Assembly: GCA_029931535.1 (NCBI GenBank)
Contig: JAQPZY010001555.1
Location: 2,490,001-2,554,000 of the forward strand
Reading direction: 5' to 3'
Origin: Margaritifera margaritifera
Lineage: Eukaryota; Mollusca; Bivalvia; Unionida; Margaritiferidae
DNA length: 64,000 nucleotides
In this document: one piece after another, positions 50,830-62,337 of the stretch
How the letters are laid out: each line of letters opens with the position of its first letter
How positions within the stretch are numbered: the stretch's first letter is position 1
Translations under genes and position numbers: made by a program
The notes under the pieces: model-generated
What the model was told of the DNA's origin: nothing
Database searches by the model: none
What the model saw: only the letters and a program-made list of their open reading frames with translations

Positions 50830-51584
50830 GTAATATATTTGTATGTTAATGAACACTAGTGTGTATGCATGCATGCTTGTATATACGAATGTATAGCTAG
50901 CTGGGTTGATAGAGGGAACAATGATTAGTTGGAATAAAGAAGATCGATAGATCAATGTTGGAGGGTTAGACGAATGTGGGTCTTTTGGTAGATAGATTGG
51001 TAGGTAGTTGGCGATAAGAAGAAGAACGTTGGCAAACATGTAGTTACTCAGGTACATAAAATAAAATATATTTTGCATATTATGTCTACCCCAGATAGGC
51101 ATGCAGGTTGCCTAGTAGAGATAAATGAACCATGTAAACAAATGTACAGTTGGATACATATATGATGTCATAGCTATATGAGCGAGAAAAGTGACTATCA
51201 TTTTAGGACAGGAAAATGAGCTCACAGTGGGGTAATTCAATATAAATGCATCCGAAAAAGGAAATAAAAATGAAAGTAAATAGTGAAGAATGTAACAGAT
51301 TTTATTTTTACAACTTTATTTCGTGGAGAAAGGGAGAGCACTTTTTCAGCTTTTAATGAAAATTAAGAATATTAGACTGGAAAACATGTTTTTAATTCAT
51401 GTTTATGTGAATATTAACAATATTCGGCACTAAAATCTCCATGAACTCATTTCTGGTGACATATGCAGATTATGTATATAATACATTTGACTGTTTTCCA
51501 TTCAACAGCTTATGGTAGTATACTCAGTAATAAGCATGTAGATAATTTTAAAGGAAATGGTTGATTACGTTTCTTATACTTTTG

Positions 51585-51935
51585 CATTAGTACGTCAAGT
51601 GAGATAATATACCCTTTAGTCCTATGTGATCTAATACTTTTACATTAGTACGTCAAGTGAGATAATTCACTCATTAGTCCTATGTGATCTAATACTTTTA
51701 CGTTAATATGTCAAGTGAGATAATACACTTGTTGGTCCTATGAAATCTAATAATTTTACGTTAATACGTCAAGTGAGATAATACACTCGTTAATCCTATG
51801 TGATCTAATACTTTTATATTAATACGTCAAGTGAGATAATACACTCATTAGTCCTATGGAATCTAATAATTTTACACTAATATGTCAAAGTGAGATAATA
51901 CATTCGTTAGTCCTACGAAATCTAAGATATCCTTT
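51585..51935 (+). repeat. 58-bp repeat array, copy B
   Basis: Six units reading 'aatacttttacattaatacg-tcaagtgagataatacactc-gttagtcctatgtgatct', in the intron between exons 2 and 3. Copy A has about five. Confidence 0.9.
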
Positions 51936-52014
51936 TAAATCTAAACCCTTTTCCCCGCACGCAATCATCAACGTTTAGCAAAATTCCAGATGTATTATAC
52001 TCATCTTGTTTCAG

Positions 52015-52161
52015 AGTGGAAAATATGGACAAAATCTCCGTCTTTTAACGCAAGTACGGCACCGTTGTACACCATCACTGTGATGTGCACTGACGCTAAT
52101 TCAGAGTCGAGGAAGGGAACGATTGGTGTATGTGTTCTCGCTGGAGACGCAATTAAATTTG
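52015..52161 (+). CDS. Exon 3 of copy B: cadherin-like domain, second half
   Basis: 147 nt, acceptor cttgtttcag, donor G|gtaatt, phase 1 in and out, fully open. It reads EWKIWTKSPSFNASTAPLYT, then ITVMCTDANSESRKGTIGVC and VLAGDAIKFG. 'PLYTITVMCTDANSESRKGT' has the cadherin 'Y-x-L/I-x-V-x-A/C-x-D' strand and acidic turn. Together with exons 1 and 2 this gives about 133 residues of intact secreted or ectodomain sequence. The next exon (copy A has it at 33,961) was not found 3' of here, so copy B may be truncated by the duplication breakpoint near 52.48 kb. Confidence 0.8.
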
Positions 52162-52433
52162 GTAATTTAACAAGTACGTACTCTGAACTAAACAGGTCAT
52201 TGCCATATTGAAACATAAATCTTCAGCACTGTCTTCTTTGTCATCAGTATGTAACATGAATTTAAGTGATATCACGGATTTTACTTACAGTTAGTCCATT
52301 CGTAAAATATATGCCATTAAACTCTTTCCTAACGCTTGCATATTTAAAAAAAAATTCTACCTCCTACTTGATATTGGTAACTATTTCAAATGTTTCGTTA
52401 ATCGTTCCTCTCCACGAACATGCCTATCCCCAA

Positions 52434-52559
52434 ACATACATACATACATACATACATACATACATACATAAGGACAGACGCACGGGCGTGCGGGATGACG
52501 GACGAACAGGCATACGGACGGATAAAAAATAGTCAAGGCAAAATGGACTTTAAAACATG

Positions 52560-52624
<65 letters not shown>
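52434..52624. repeat. ACAT and AT microsatellites near the copy B right edge
   Basis: About nine ACAT units (52,434-52,470), a GC-rich linker containing 'acggacgg' repeats, and about 31 AT units (52,561-52,624). Similarity to copy A (33,860-33,900) fades here. Confidence 0.88.
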
Positions 52625-52628
<4 letters not shown>

Positions 52629-52767
52629 TAATTACAAATATACACCAAACAGAGCGGACAGTGCTATCTCTGGATCCTACAGAAGAATGCTTGATAATAT
52701 TAGCAGATTTTTTTAATACGAATAAATAATATTATCATACAAGTGAGAGAATTTTAATTTGTACTAT

Positions 52768-52852
52768 TCAGAGATTCGAACCCGGATCCGCGTTTTACGA
52801 CACCCATCGCCTTGCATGTAAGCACCAACCCCTATAACATCTCGACCATGCA
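52768..52852 (-). repeat. tRNA-like sequence (SINE head)
   Basis: On the minus strand: A box TGGTCGAGATG (complement 52,839-52,849) and B box GGGTTCGAATC (complement 52,772-52,782). The spacing and lack of a clean cloverleaf argue for a tRNA-derived SINE remnant rather than a functional tRNA. Confidence 0.5.
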
Positions 52853-52900
52853 CACATCACCTAAAAATGATGCTACAAAGCTGGTGGTACAGGTATAGCA

Positions 52901-52901
<1 letters not shown>

Positions 52902-52969
<68 letters not shown>
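52902..52969. repeat. TA microsatellite
   Basis: About 33 TA units. Confidence 0.95.
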
Positions 52970-52975
52970 TCAAAT

Positions 52976-53150
52976 TATATCAATTGTCGGGTCTGTGTTA
53001 TATAACCTGAATTAGTGTGACGTCTCCTTTATACTTAGAATTTTATTAAAAACACATATATTAGGATTGTAGTATATCGATTGTCGGGTCTGTGTTATAT
53101 AGTGTGGATAACTGGGACGTCTCCTTTATGCTTATAATTGTATTAAAAAC
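52976..53150 (+). repeat. Two tandem copies of an about 88-bp unit
   Basis: Both copies contain 'attgtcgggtctgtgttata', 'gacgtctcctttatRctta' and 'gtattaaaaac', at 52,981 and 53,079. Confidence 0.85.
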
Positions 53151-53309
53151 TTATCCTATGGTATTCACCCAAGCAAATGTATATATGTGTTCATATTCAT
53201 CTTTCATATTAAAAAAACAATAATAATAATATATAAAAATAAAAAATATTAGAGCCATAAACCCGTATGATTGGGTCGTAGACCTACACATTTTATATAC
53301 GTTACAATA

Positions 53310-53420
53310 TCGAGTGTTAGACTCACTAATAATATATATGATGCATTACTGGGTGTTAGACTCACTAATATTATATATGATGTATTACTGGGTGTTAGAC
53401 TCACCAATATTATATATCGA
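53310..53420 (+). repeat. 39-bp tandem repeat (three copies)
   Basis: Units read gtgttagactcactaatatt-atatatgatgtattactgg. The small ORF repeating VRLTNIIY comes from it. Confidence 0.9.
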
Positions 53421-53884
53421 ACTATTACTATAACATGCGCAACTCGCGATATATTTCAAACTCATATGACGTCATTCTATGCTTTATTGATTAATGTTTT
53501 ATTACTTGAATTAATAATTTCTATAAGGTATCGGCAACTTTAATTAAGGAGTGATTTCAAATCTGACGTGTGGAATTTGGTCCTATCGACACTGTCGTAA
53601 ATACATCTTATATTACGCCACGGCACCATTGATTTATTTATTTTAAAATAGGTCATTGTCTGTGATGCGAGTAAATAATATCTGTATCAGAGCAAGTTAC
53701 TGACTCAGTACTAATACATAGAGGATATTTGCTTGTATTTGATGCTAGGCAGTGAATTACTGGATTACCCGAGCGAAATAATTTGTGAAATTTCACTTGA
53801 GTGAAAAAATTAATTTTTTCACTGGCAGTTAATAGATATTGATAACATTATGACTGAGAAATTTCAAAATATCCTAAGACGTTT

Positions 53885-53950
53885 ACGCGATGTAAAGGTA
53901 GATATGGCTGCTTCGCATTCAGGCGACTCGGGTTCAAATCCAGGAATGCA
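53885..53950 (+). repeat. tRNA-like fragment with B box
   Basis: It contains 'gatgtaaaggtag' (D-arm-like) and the B box GGGTTCAAATCC at about 53,930-53,941, followed by a T-rich run. The acceptor stem does not pair, so this is probably a SINE or tRNA pseudogene. Confidence 0.35.
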
Positions 53951-53959
53951 ATGTTTTTT

Positions 53960-55690
53960 TATTTTTTTCGTATTTTTTTCATCTGCTGTTGTACCTTGAA
54001 TTGGGAAGGAGCATCATCTTACTACTGATATTTTCTGTGCAAATATAGAGCAAACAGAGCAGAACAAAAACTGTAACATTATCGCGCGGGATATCCTCTA
54101 TCCGCTATATTTCGTGCCCTTACGTGAATTTTAACGCGTTCGTTATAATATTGTGAGAATCTATTCAAATCACCATAGAAAGTGTTCAACTATATCTACT
54201 TAATTTATTCATCGTAGAAAAATGTTAATTAAATTCACTAAATCCTTTGCGAGCTATCGTTTTTCTGGGCGTCTCAAAATTTGCCTATTTCTGGAAGTCT
54301 ATATATGGTTCGTGCCCCTGAAATAAAGGCCACGTGACGTAAGATTGTAATGTGACAAATAGGCCAAAGAATGGAAACAGATCGTTTATAATGTCTCTTT
54401 ATTTTAAATAATTTAATTTGTAATATATTTCATTACTTTCATACGCTAATTCACTGCAAAACACATATCAAAAATGATGTCAAAAGAAAGTAAAAAATTT
54501 TAAAATAGGAAGCGTTTTTTAATTATTTTGTTTTTAAGCTATTTCGAAATAATTATCGTATTTAAAGATACGCTGAACTTTTAAAAGATTTTTTTTCTTC
54601 AGGCTATGTCACAACAAAGATTTCCCCCCCTACATTACAATAATCCAATAAAGAATTTCATACTGCATACTCTTTCATTTCATTTATTTTTTCTAACATG
54701 ATATTAGAAGTACATGTTATATAAACGAAGTTTTTACATTGCCTTTGTCGTCTGTGAAATCTCTGTCGTGGATTTCCTTCTAATTAAAAGGTAAAAAAAA
54801 TCAACACGTGAACAGCGGCCCTGGCTTGAACTGCTAACATTCACGCCAGGGCCATAAACTTGAGGCAAATATGGCATTAGTAAAATTGTCCGTTTTCATT
54901 GTGTTTTTTTCAATTTGAATTGTAGTTCGTATTTAAATTTCATTTCATCGAATATTTCTTAATCAACACTTACTGTCATTGTCAAAGAACGCTAGTGACC
55001 CAGTTGATGACGTCAGGATCTCAAAACAAGCACGTGAAGTCGCGAGCACAGGGGCTCGTATTGTTGCTTAAAATTTACCTATCAGTCATGCATGTACTAT
55101 ATAAATCTACAAGAGAGGACACTTCTCTACTTTCTCGCGCGACCTATTTAAGTATCGACGCTGATATTTTAAGCTACACTTAGCATAGCGTAATAAATTT
55201 TGCACCGATGTTTAACCCAGGCATTCTACTTTTAATTGCCTACACAAAATTTGACTTACTACCACACCTTTAAGGAATGCCAGACCATTTTCCCACGCCA
55301 CGGGTCGATATGGCCATGATCGCGCCCGCTTAATATGCAGGTACAACGCACTGAATGTAAGTCTGCCCCCTAGCTCTTGACTAGTATTTGTCAAGTTTTC
55401 TTTCAAGAAACCATCCATTCGCACGGCGGCTGTGTACTGAATTTTACAAAAACTATTTTCACCGCTGCCGTGTACCCACTGTAGCAAAGAATATCTCTGA
55501 ATGATCTTGCGTCAAATCATCAAGTGAACATAAGACCTCGTAATAGATGAAATTAAGATTATCGGTTAATAGATAATTGAATGTAGGTGAGGGTATATAA
55601 ACCTGTAATGACATTGTTACATATTTGGATCTCCCTCCTTGCATCCATTAATCAATACTCTTAATTGTACTGGTAAAGAGTGTTTGTGAA
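53960..55690. other. Non-coding stretch with an isolated CRE-like site
   Basis: No gene is supported. A perfect TGACGTCA octamer lies at 55,008-55,015 and a TATA-like 'actatataaat' at about 55,097. Another TGACGTCA is at 53,467. They could mark a promoter but no gene start follows convincingly. Confidence 0.3.
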
Positions 55691-55699
55691 ATGAAGGAG

Positions 55700-55858
55700 T
55701 ATATAGAGGATATTGCTTGAAACGAGTGAATAGCAGATATATTTCATCGACTGGATGAAAAACTCAAGTATTTTCACGAGTGAAAAGTACTTGCGTTTTG
55801 CACCCACTCGATGAAATATATCCGTTATTGACCAGGAGAAAGCAATTTTCTAGTAAGC
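55700..55858. mobile_element. Small fold-back (MITE-like) element
   Basis: The left arm contains 'ttgcttgaaacgagtgaata' and 'gatatatttcatcgac'. The right arm contains the complement ('gatgaaatatatc', 'gagaaagcaa'). The centre is also palindromic ('gtattttcacgagtgaaaagtac'). The two arms pair over much of about 160 bp. The phrase 'tagaggatattgcttg' at its left also occurs at 53,724. Confidence 0.6.
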
Positions 55859-56255
55859 AGAGAATGGGAATTGTAGATTTATGCCACTTATTAGGGTTAA
55901 CCCCTTCTAGACCCCCTGACTTTACCCCCTCTGCAAACGTCCATAAATCTTCCATGAATCCCCGTGGGTTCCGAAACAAAGGTCTGAAGCCGCGATGCCC
56001 AAAGTTTCCATGACTACACATATTTTTGGTTACTGCAGGGTTAGCCCCGTGCGATCGCGCGGTTGAGGTTACTGATCAGGGTTAAGCCGATAGACCCTCA
56101 TGAATTTATTCCGCTGTCGCGTGCAAAGCGATGAATCCGCGTGGGTGACAAAAGCGGGTCCGGGACGGTGAAGCGCGATGGGTCTAAGCGCTGTACTGTA
56201 TTAGCCGGTTTTGGTTGCAGCATTGAGACAGATCGATCACGCCGACATTGCGTAA

Positions 56256-56456
56256 GTGATTTACTATTACGTAATTGGAGTGGAATATTATATAACGCCT
56301 TCAAAAGCACCACCGTTTGACATATACAGTATCGTGAGCGAATTCGCGTCTGCTGCTAATGCAGGAATTAAATTACCCGAGCAATGGTGCCTTTGTAACA
56401 TCACAGAAAAGATTAAATCGCTGTTTAGCCTGAATGCGTCATATCGATTAATCTAA
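56256..56456 (+). CDS. Hypothetical small ORF at left of viral element
   Basis: 66 codons in the GC-richer segment, including SIVSEFASAANAGIKLPEQW. The composition is protein-like. No family is recognised. Further coding-like phrases follow in other frames up to 56,700 (for example SEDSEDPHD), so it may be one piece of a broken gene. Confidence 0.25.
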   Translation: MIYYYVIGVEYYITPSKAPPFDIYSIVSEFASAANAGIKLPEQWCLCNITEKIKSLFSLNASYRLI

Positions 56457-56733
56457 GATTCACAAAAGATGCTGTATGAGTTTCAATTATGCACCCGGAG
56501 CATGTTGATAAATTAGTCGATTTAGGGATCGCGTTGGAGACAGCACGGCGAAGAATATAACATAAAGAGTGAAAAGTCATTGTACGGTGTCGTGCAACAA
56601 AAAATTAAAGTCGCTGACATTAAATGAGTCGCCGATGAGCGAAGACATCAAAATGCCCAGCGAGGACAGCGAAGATCCTCACGATCGCCACCAAGAGCTA
56701 ATAAATTAGATAAATGCTTTTGGCATATAATAT

Positions 56734-57267
56734 ATGGAAACACAAAAGACACTTACACGTATGCACGACAATGCATTAATTTGTAGTGACAAAGAATATG
56801 GGGAAATGATACGAAGCCCGAGTAAATGGGGATGGAGGATTTGTGAAAAACTATTCCAGTGCGAAGACACAGAAACCATATGCTCAATATTTGGAGACGG
56901 CACGGTTATTGTAGGGAATTTCAAGTTCAAAGACAACTACTGCAACAGGTTTGAAATTCTTGGCTGCCAACGTGCAATGGAAGGCCATTTACGAGTTGGC
57001 ATAATGCATATTTGCAATCGCAAGTGTGCAGTGATTTCGCCAAATACCCACTTGAAGAAAATTTTATTTGCACAGGAAGAGCTATTTGATGCTAAGCTGC
57101 GGAGGCTGCCGCGTGGCAAACAAGCCTGCTTACGAGACTCTACCCAGTCTTTAAACATTACCATCATGGACGCAAGGGTTTTTTCGGTTGACAATTGTAT
57201 GATCAGACACCATCCATTGCAGCATAATCTGATAAAGAGCCGCATGAGGTTATACACCATGAATTAA
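56734..57267 (+). CDS. Hypothetical 177-residue ORF in the viral element
   Basis: The longest non-repetitive open frame in the window that is not part of a recognised gene. It starts METQKTLTRMHDNALICSDK, has eight or more cysteines (ICEKLFQC, NYCNRFEILGC, HICNRKC) and ends in a basic segment (SRMRLYTMN). The CxxxC-type clusters could bind metal. No domain is recognised. It lies 5' of the polymerase relic in the same orientation. Being intact among broken neighbours makes it either young, small enough to have escaped damage, or a chance frame. Confidence 0.4.
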   Translation: METQKTLTRMHDNALICSDKEYGEMIRSPSKWGWRICEKLFQCEDTETICSIFGDGTVIVGNFKFKDNYCNRFEILGCQRAMEGHLRVGIMHICNRKCAVISPNTHLKKILFAQEELFDAKLRRLPRGKQACLRDSTQSLNITIMDARVFSVDNCMIRHHPLQHNLIKSRMRLYTMN

Positions 57268-57269
57268 AA

Positions 57270-57700
57270 GGATAGATGAACAGTATTTCATATTAAAGAA
57301 TACAATCCTCATGTATATAGGAAGTCTGATGTTACTGGGACGCAATAGATCCAGGGCGTTTGTCTTGTACAACGCACACTTTGCGGCAGAACATGCCAAT
57401 ATGAATTTTGCAAATCCCACTTGCTACTTTACGTGTTGGCACTGGCGCTCGACCATGCCTTAAATGCGGCATCGGAGTCAAGTCGCGTAATCAACTTTAC
57501 CCACTGTGCGGATTAATAGCTGATTATTATCGCGCGCGCCGGTGAAATCTTGCCAACATGAATATGGAAAAAGCCGACGATTAGATGGAGGAAAACTCCA
57601 ACGATGCCGTCAAGGAAAAAAGACAATGAAGTCAATAAAATAATATCCAGGATCGAAGTAATTGCTGTTTCCAATCCTAGTAAAGTAAAAATGATACTAC
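57270..57700. other. Spacer without a recognised gene
   Basis: GC-richer sequence with short broken frames. Nothing was recognised. Confidence 0.4.
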
Positions 57701-57715
57701 AAAAATGTATTATCG

Positions 57716-59993
57716 AATATGCAATTCGATGATATTTGTTATTTTAATTATACGGGCGTGCCTACCGTAAATCACCTCAAGCAATTCGCGCGATTCAATG
57801 GAATTTGGATACCAAGAGGTATAAGAACGGCAGATTTACTTGGACTGTAAGGACCTCTTCCTGATGAGCCACGGTTGACCGTGATGTAGCTTCGTTCAAC
57901 GGCAGCCCAGTTGCATATCAAGATTCCTTCACGGGTCACCCGGGCTGAAATCGCACGTGGTCGCTGATGAACAAAACAACCGACCTATCGCAGCTACTAT
58001 TGCCGCTCAGGCCGTTGCACAGGCTCGTCAACGAGTCCAAGTCCCAGAGTTCAAGTTGCACAGGCGTTCTGGTGATTTCGAAGATTACCGGGCAGTCATC
58101 CCAAACGCATACAAGCCAAGCATAGACGCTGTGACGCTTCTTTCAAACACGTGCTCGGGAATCATATCAAAGTTGCAGCACGCGGGCACAACGCCACTCG
58201 AGTCCGGGTCCAAGGTGAACATTATTCTCGTTGAGGACTTTATTATGCCGATTTTCACCTCGGAAGGCAGCAAAAGATCTACAATTTCAAGTGGGCACTT
58301 TATCAGTGGTGCCCTTGTAATCTTGAACCGCGGAGACACTGAGGCCATCAATGATGAAATCAACAAATGTTTTGCAACGATCCTTAGGAAGTTTGATGAT
58401 TACACGCGGGCAGGTTTAGGATATATTCATTCCAGATGTGCAGAAGTTCATATTGGGTTTGCCCCGTACAAGCCTTTCCGCGGGTCAAGTTATATTCCAA
58501 CGCCGGCGTGTATTCCGCGACGAGCAGTAGTAAACGCGAAAAACAAGGACAACCGATGTTTCGAATGGGCGATTTTATCTGCGCTGCATCCTGCGCGGGA
58601 CAATACAGATCAGCCTCGAAAATACAAACAGTACATGGGTGAACTAGTTTGGCAATATAGAATCCCCCATACAGGTTTCTGACATCGGCAAGTTTGAACG
58701 ACTCAATCCTAACATAGCTGTTAATGTGTTCGCTTGGAACAGTGGCCTTCAGCCGATGCGGCTATCCACTGTGGCGCGCGCGCGGGTCAACAATGATCTG
58801 TTGTTGTTAAGCAACATGGACTGTCCAGGGGCGCGTAAGACCTTTTGGGTGTATAGTTACGTGTGGATTAAAGATTTTCTCCTGATTTTTTACCGGTACA
58901 GCAAGCAAAAGACGAAATAGTTTGCATGTCGACGCTGCATAGATGTATTTAGCGTCCAACAGCTGCTTGATGACCATGACTTTTACTGCGGGGGTGTCAG
59001 TTGGAAGCCGTAGCGTATGATCATACCGGAACCTGGGAAGAACATTCTGATATTCACAACGGTGCAACCGAAGATGAAAGTTCCATGTTATTTACGCTTC
59101 CCGATGACCACGCGGTGCAATCAAATAATACACAAGTTGCCGAACAAGTCCCATGCGTGGTTTGCTACACTGCTGTCAGATGTGCCGGAGCAAATGAGCC
59201 GCCTATGTTGTACCGCGCCAAGGACTCTGTTGAGGTGTTTATGAAATCGCTCGAGGTTACAGCGAAATGGATCCGACAACAGCTTTACTCGCCTGCAGAC
59301 ATGATCTTAATAAACGATGACGTTCGCAATTTTTCCGCGGCGACTCATTGTTGGATTTGCTAAAAACCATTCGCGGACGGCGAAGACGGCGCAAGAAGCT
59401 CCGGAAGCGAAGCTTCTCGAGTTCGCGATCACTGTCACACACTGGCACGTAAAGAGGAGCCGCACACAACGTATGTAATCTACAGCTGCTAATTTACCAC
59501 GGTAAAATGCGAATTCCTGGTGAGCTCATTATCCTGCGCGGTTATGATGGTCACTTAATCATGCAAGGAATCGCAACGACATCTAACGCAAGAACAAGTG
59601 ACATTCCCAACAGCAATCAAAAGTGCATGACGTTCCGGCTGGGTCAGTTGCAGTTCATTGACAGTTTCTCAATTCCAGCATGGACAAACTCGTTATGAAC
59701 CTTGCCGCTGGAGGCGATGACCCCTTTACGATTACTTGTCGATACGGTGGCGCTGAAACTGGAACGTTCATTTGCTCAAGCGCAAAGGAATCTATACGTA
59801 CTAGTACATGAGCGACTGGGAGAGGTTTTCTCAAAAAGAATCGCCTACGTGGGTATTTCGGGAGTGGACTGGAATTTCAAAATTAACACGCGATAATCAG
59901 ATGTGGGAGGAGTTTAATAAGATCGTTTACGTGCTTAGAGCCACAAAGGAAAAAAATACCGAGGCTTACTTTAATATATTTCACAGTATATAA
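57716..59993 (+). pseudogene. Type B DNA polymerase (protein-primed, viral), N-terminal and exonuclease part only
   Basis: At 57,760-57,850 a SAP-like helix (HLKQFARFNGIWIPRG) stands where related polymerases carry an N-terminal SAP-like motif. The main open segment, 57,957-58,682, holds DNRCFEWAILSALHPA. The next frame (58,690-58,990, one in-frame TAG at 58,918) has YVWIKDF and a CRRC...HDFYC zinc-knuckle. 59,001-59,363 ends in THCWIC. Later come RVRDHCHT, CNLQL, GYDGHLIMQGI and FIDSFS, the conserved exonuclease-side block of this family, and DWERF at about 59,812. At least five frame changes separate these pieces. After 59,993 the sequence goes directly into other genes, so the palm/fingers core with the catalytic aspartates is absent. 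It cannot encode an active enzyme. Confidence 0.8.
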
Positions 59994-60197
59994 AAACCCC
60001 GCTGGGAAAAAAACGTGGCTTTGTCTCCGGAGGATCTGTCTCCCGCAGACGACGAAGTTGTTTCAGAAGAATATTATTCCCGAAGGAGGAGGCTGACTCA
60101 CAGGAACCACCCAAACGTGGAAAAGGTCTTGGATGAACCCGTGGTGGAATCATTGGTTCTCGTAGACGGCGTAGACCAGCAGCGGGTCAGTTAACTT

Positions 60198-60407
60198 GTG
60201 GATCGGTTAGAAACACTCGTGGGGTCGGATCCCGCCTGCAATAACGCGCCGGAAGTCATCAATGAGGTCACATCGATTAGTCAGCGGTTGTTCATCGACA
60301 ACATGATGGACTCAAATACGTCTCGCGCGTTGATGCACGAATTCATTGGAGACATCGATGATGTAGTATATGACGAACGCGCGTACACCGATGATGACGA
60401 CCTCTGA
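60198..60407 (+). CDS. Small acidic ORF of the viral element
   Basis: 69 codons, rich in Asp and Glu, containing INEVTSISQRLFIDNMM and ending YDERAYTDDDDL. An open basic or mixed frame precedes it (60,010-60,190). Not recognised; its position just 5' of the structural gene suggests a small virion or accessory protein. Confidence 0.35.
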   Translation: MDRLETLVGSDPACNNAPEVINEVTSISQRLFIDNMMDSNTSRALMHEFIGDIDDVVYDERAYTDDDDL

Positions 60408-60482
60408 AGGAAATGAGACACTTCGTGTCCTAGGCGAAATCAATGCTGTGATGCAGCGTGTACTTCCAAATACAACCCCGAG

Positions 60483-62231
60483 CGTCACCTAAATGATTAG
60501 AACATCGTCAATGAATCCAGAATTCCACGTGGTTTTCCCGACGCCAATATAGGTAATGAGGATAACTTTATTCCAATTACCGCGCGGGAAGGCTGCACAC
60601 TCGAAATCTCACTAGCGTTGTTGCGCGTTTATTACAGTTGGTCTAATAACAGATGGACGTCGTTTGGGGGCCTCGACGCGAATAAGTCACTCGTGTTCTC
60701 GTCGGACGGTGGCGCAACCTGGATTGTTGGACTTCTCACGGGCGCGTACGACATTGAATCGATGAATGAGAAGATACAACGGAGGATTTCGTTGGTGACC
60801 AGCAAAGACTATAAAATCTACATATGCGTACATGAACCCACACTTGACTCTACCATCTCGATTGAATCTCAGCAATACGCAGTGGATATTGCACAGTCGT
60901 CGCCGAGAACAGTTCTTGTTTGGCCCGAGGATATTATTGAGATTCCCGAACGCGAACGAAATTTACGCATGGGGTACACCATCGTGCCAGACATTGCCAG
61001 GTTCACCTTGACGATGCAGGTTAATCAAAAATGTGACGCCATCAAAGGCAGCTACCGAGCCTCAGCCTCGACGATGAGCAGCGGAGATGTCACGTAGAGT
61101 TACATATTGTTTCGGCTTTCCCCAAATGCGCCCCCGGGTGATCTGCTGTGTTAGGGTCCCCAATGAACGTGGACAAATAGAATTACAAGCGCAGGATACG
61201 TCTAGATATTTTCTCCCGTGTGAGGCCTTCTTGGAGATCGAGGGAAAAATTGTAAGTGCCGACAACGTCGACGCATAGATCCGCTGATCCAACTATGATG
61301 TTTTTCAAGGATGCAGACGATCATGCAGATCACACCCAGCATATCTTACATCAACTTATGCGGGCTTCTTTCGTTGACCCACAACCTGCTGGTATGCCTC
61401 CTAAGATCTGGTGTTGGTGGCACCGCTATGCTGTTTAGTGGCAACCCGACTTTCTGCCTTGGATTGGCGACGCGACGTGGACAACTTCGTCGAAACGAAT
61501 TATTGTTTTCGTGTGCGATTCCTCTAAGTCCTATATTTCGTTTGGCAGAGATCTCCGCAAGGTTATTTTTGGAGTCAAACACACAGTCGTGTTAACCCGC
61601 TGGCGTCTCTGATGGTGAAGCTGTGTTGTCAAAATTGATATTGTGGATGCCTGTGATAACCCCATCATTGGACACAGAAGCGAGTTTGTTGTCGTTTATG
61701 GAGTCTGGAGACGGGTCAACGTTATCGCTTCTGGCACTCACCACATACAGGACACAAAGCGCAATTCAAGGACAGTTTGTATACCAAATAAATACGCAAC
61801 AAGGTAACAGCGCACCAAGACACGTATTCGTTGCGTTTCAGAAAATGAATCGATTGGCCGACGAGCAAGCCCATAGTGTGATGATATTCGACAAGTTAGG
61901 AGAGTCTGAAGTATCACTGCGGTTAAGCCGTCATCAGGAACCCTCCAAAAAATGTTTGCTCGATTGAGACGCCAAACAAATCGCACATGCATATCACAAG
62001 CTATGGTCGTACATGGGCCGGGATCAAAACATCGACACAGGTCTGCAGATTTCCCAGCATGACTTCACTAAGTTGTACCCGATATACTAGTTTTCGTTGG
62101 AACATCTGGACTTATTTAGGCAGTCCGTGGTCGACAAGCAGTTCATTGCACATGTTAACCCGGCTTGTGTCAATTACAGATGCCTTGATGTTATACTCTC
62201 CGACAAGACTTTGTTGTTGTTCAGGTCATGA
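60483..62231 (+). pseudogene. Capsid-like structural protein(s) of the viral element, broken
   Basis: The first segment (60,618-61,097) has LTGAYDIESMNEKIQRRI, which I recognise from a widespread family of invertebrate proteins found beside this polymerase type. A second unit starts near 61,150 (RYFLPCEAFLEIEGKIVSAD) and continues at 61,440-61,590 in shifting frames. It then runs in one frame from 61,623 (ILWMPVITPS, APRHVFVAFQKM) to 62,231, interrupted by TGA at 61,965 and a TAG at about 62,088. There may originally have been two genes joined near 61.1 kb. Assignment to the capsid is inference from gene order and family memory; a structure comparison would settle it. At least four frameshifts and two stops are present. 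Confidence 0.6.
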
Positions 62232-62337
62232 GGGTCATTGACGCGCCTGTGGAAAATTCGAAAAAATTGTTCTAAAAACTCATAGTTGTTTTCACAAATT
62301 CGTAGTGAGTAATTAAACCTGTGACGTTTCAAATAAA

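Noticed and set aside
53895..53945. Functional tRNA gene
   Set aside because: A B box is present but the acceptor stem does not pair and the D arm is poor; SINE or pseudogene preferred.
58085..58366. Minus-strand ORFs across the viral element (also 57.0, 59.3 and 61.4 kb)
   Set aside because: They are shadows of plus-strand segments that carry the recognisable motifs.
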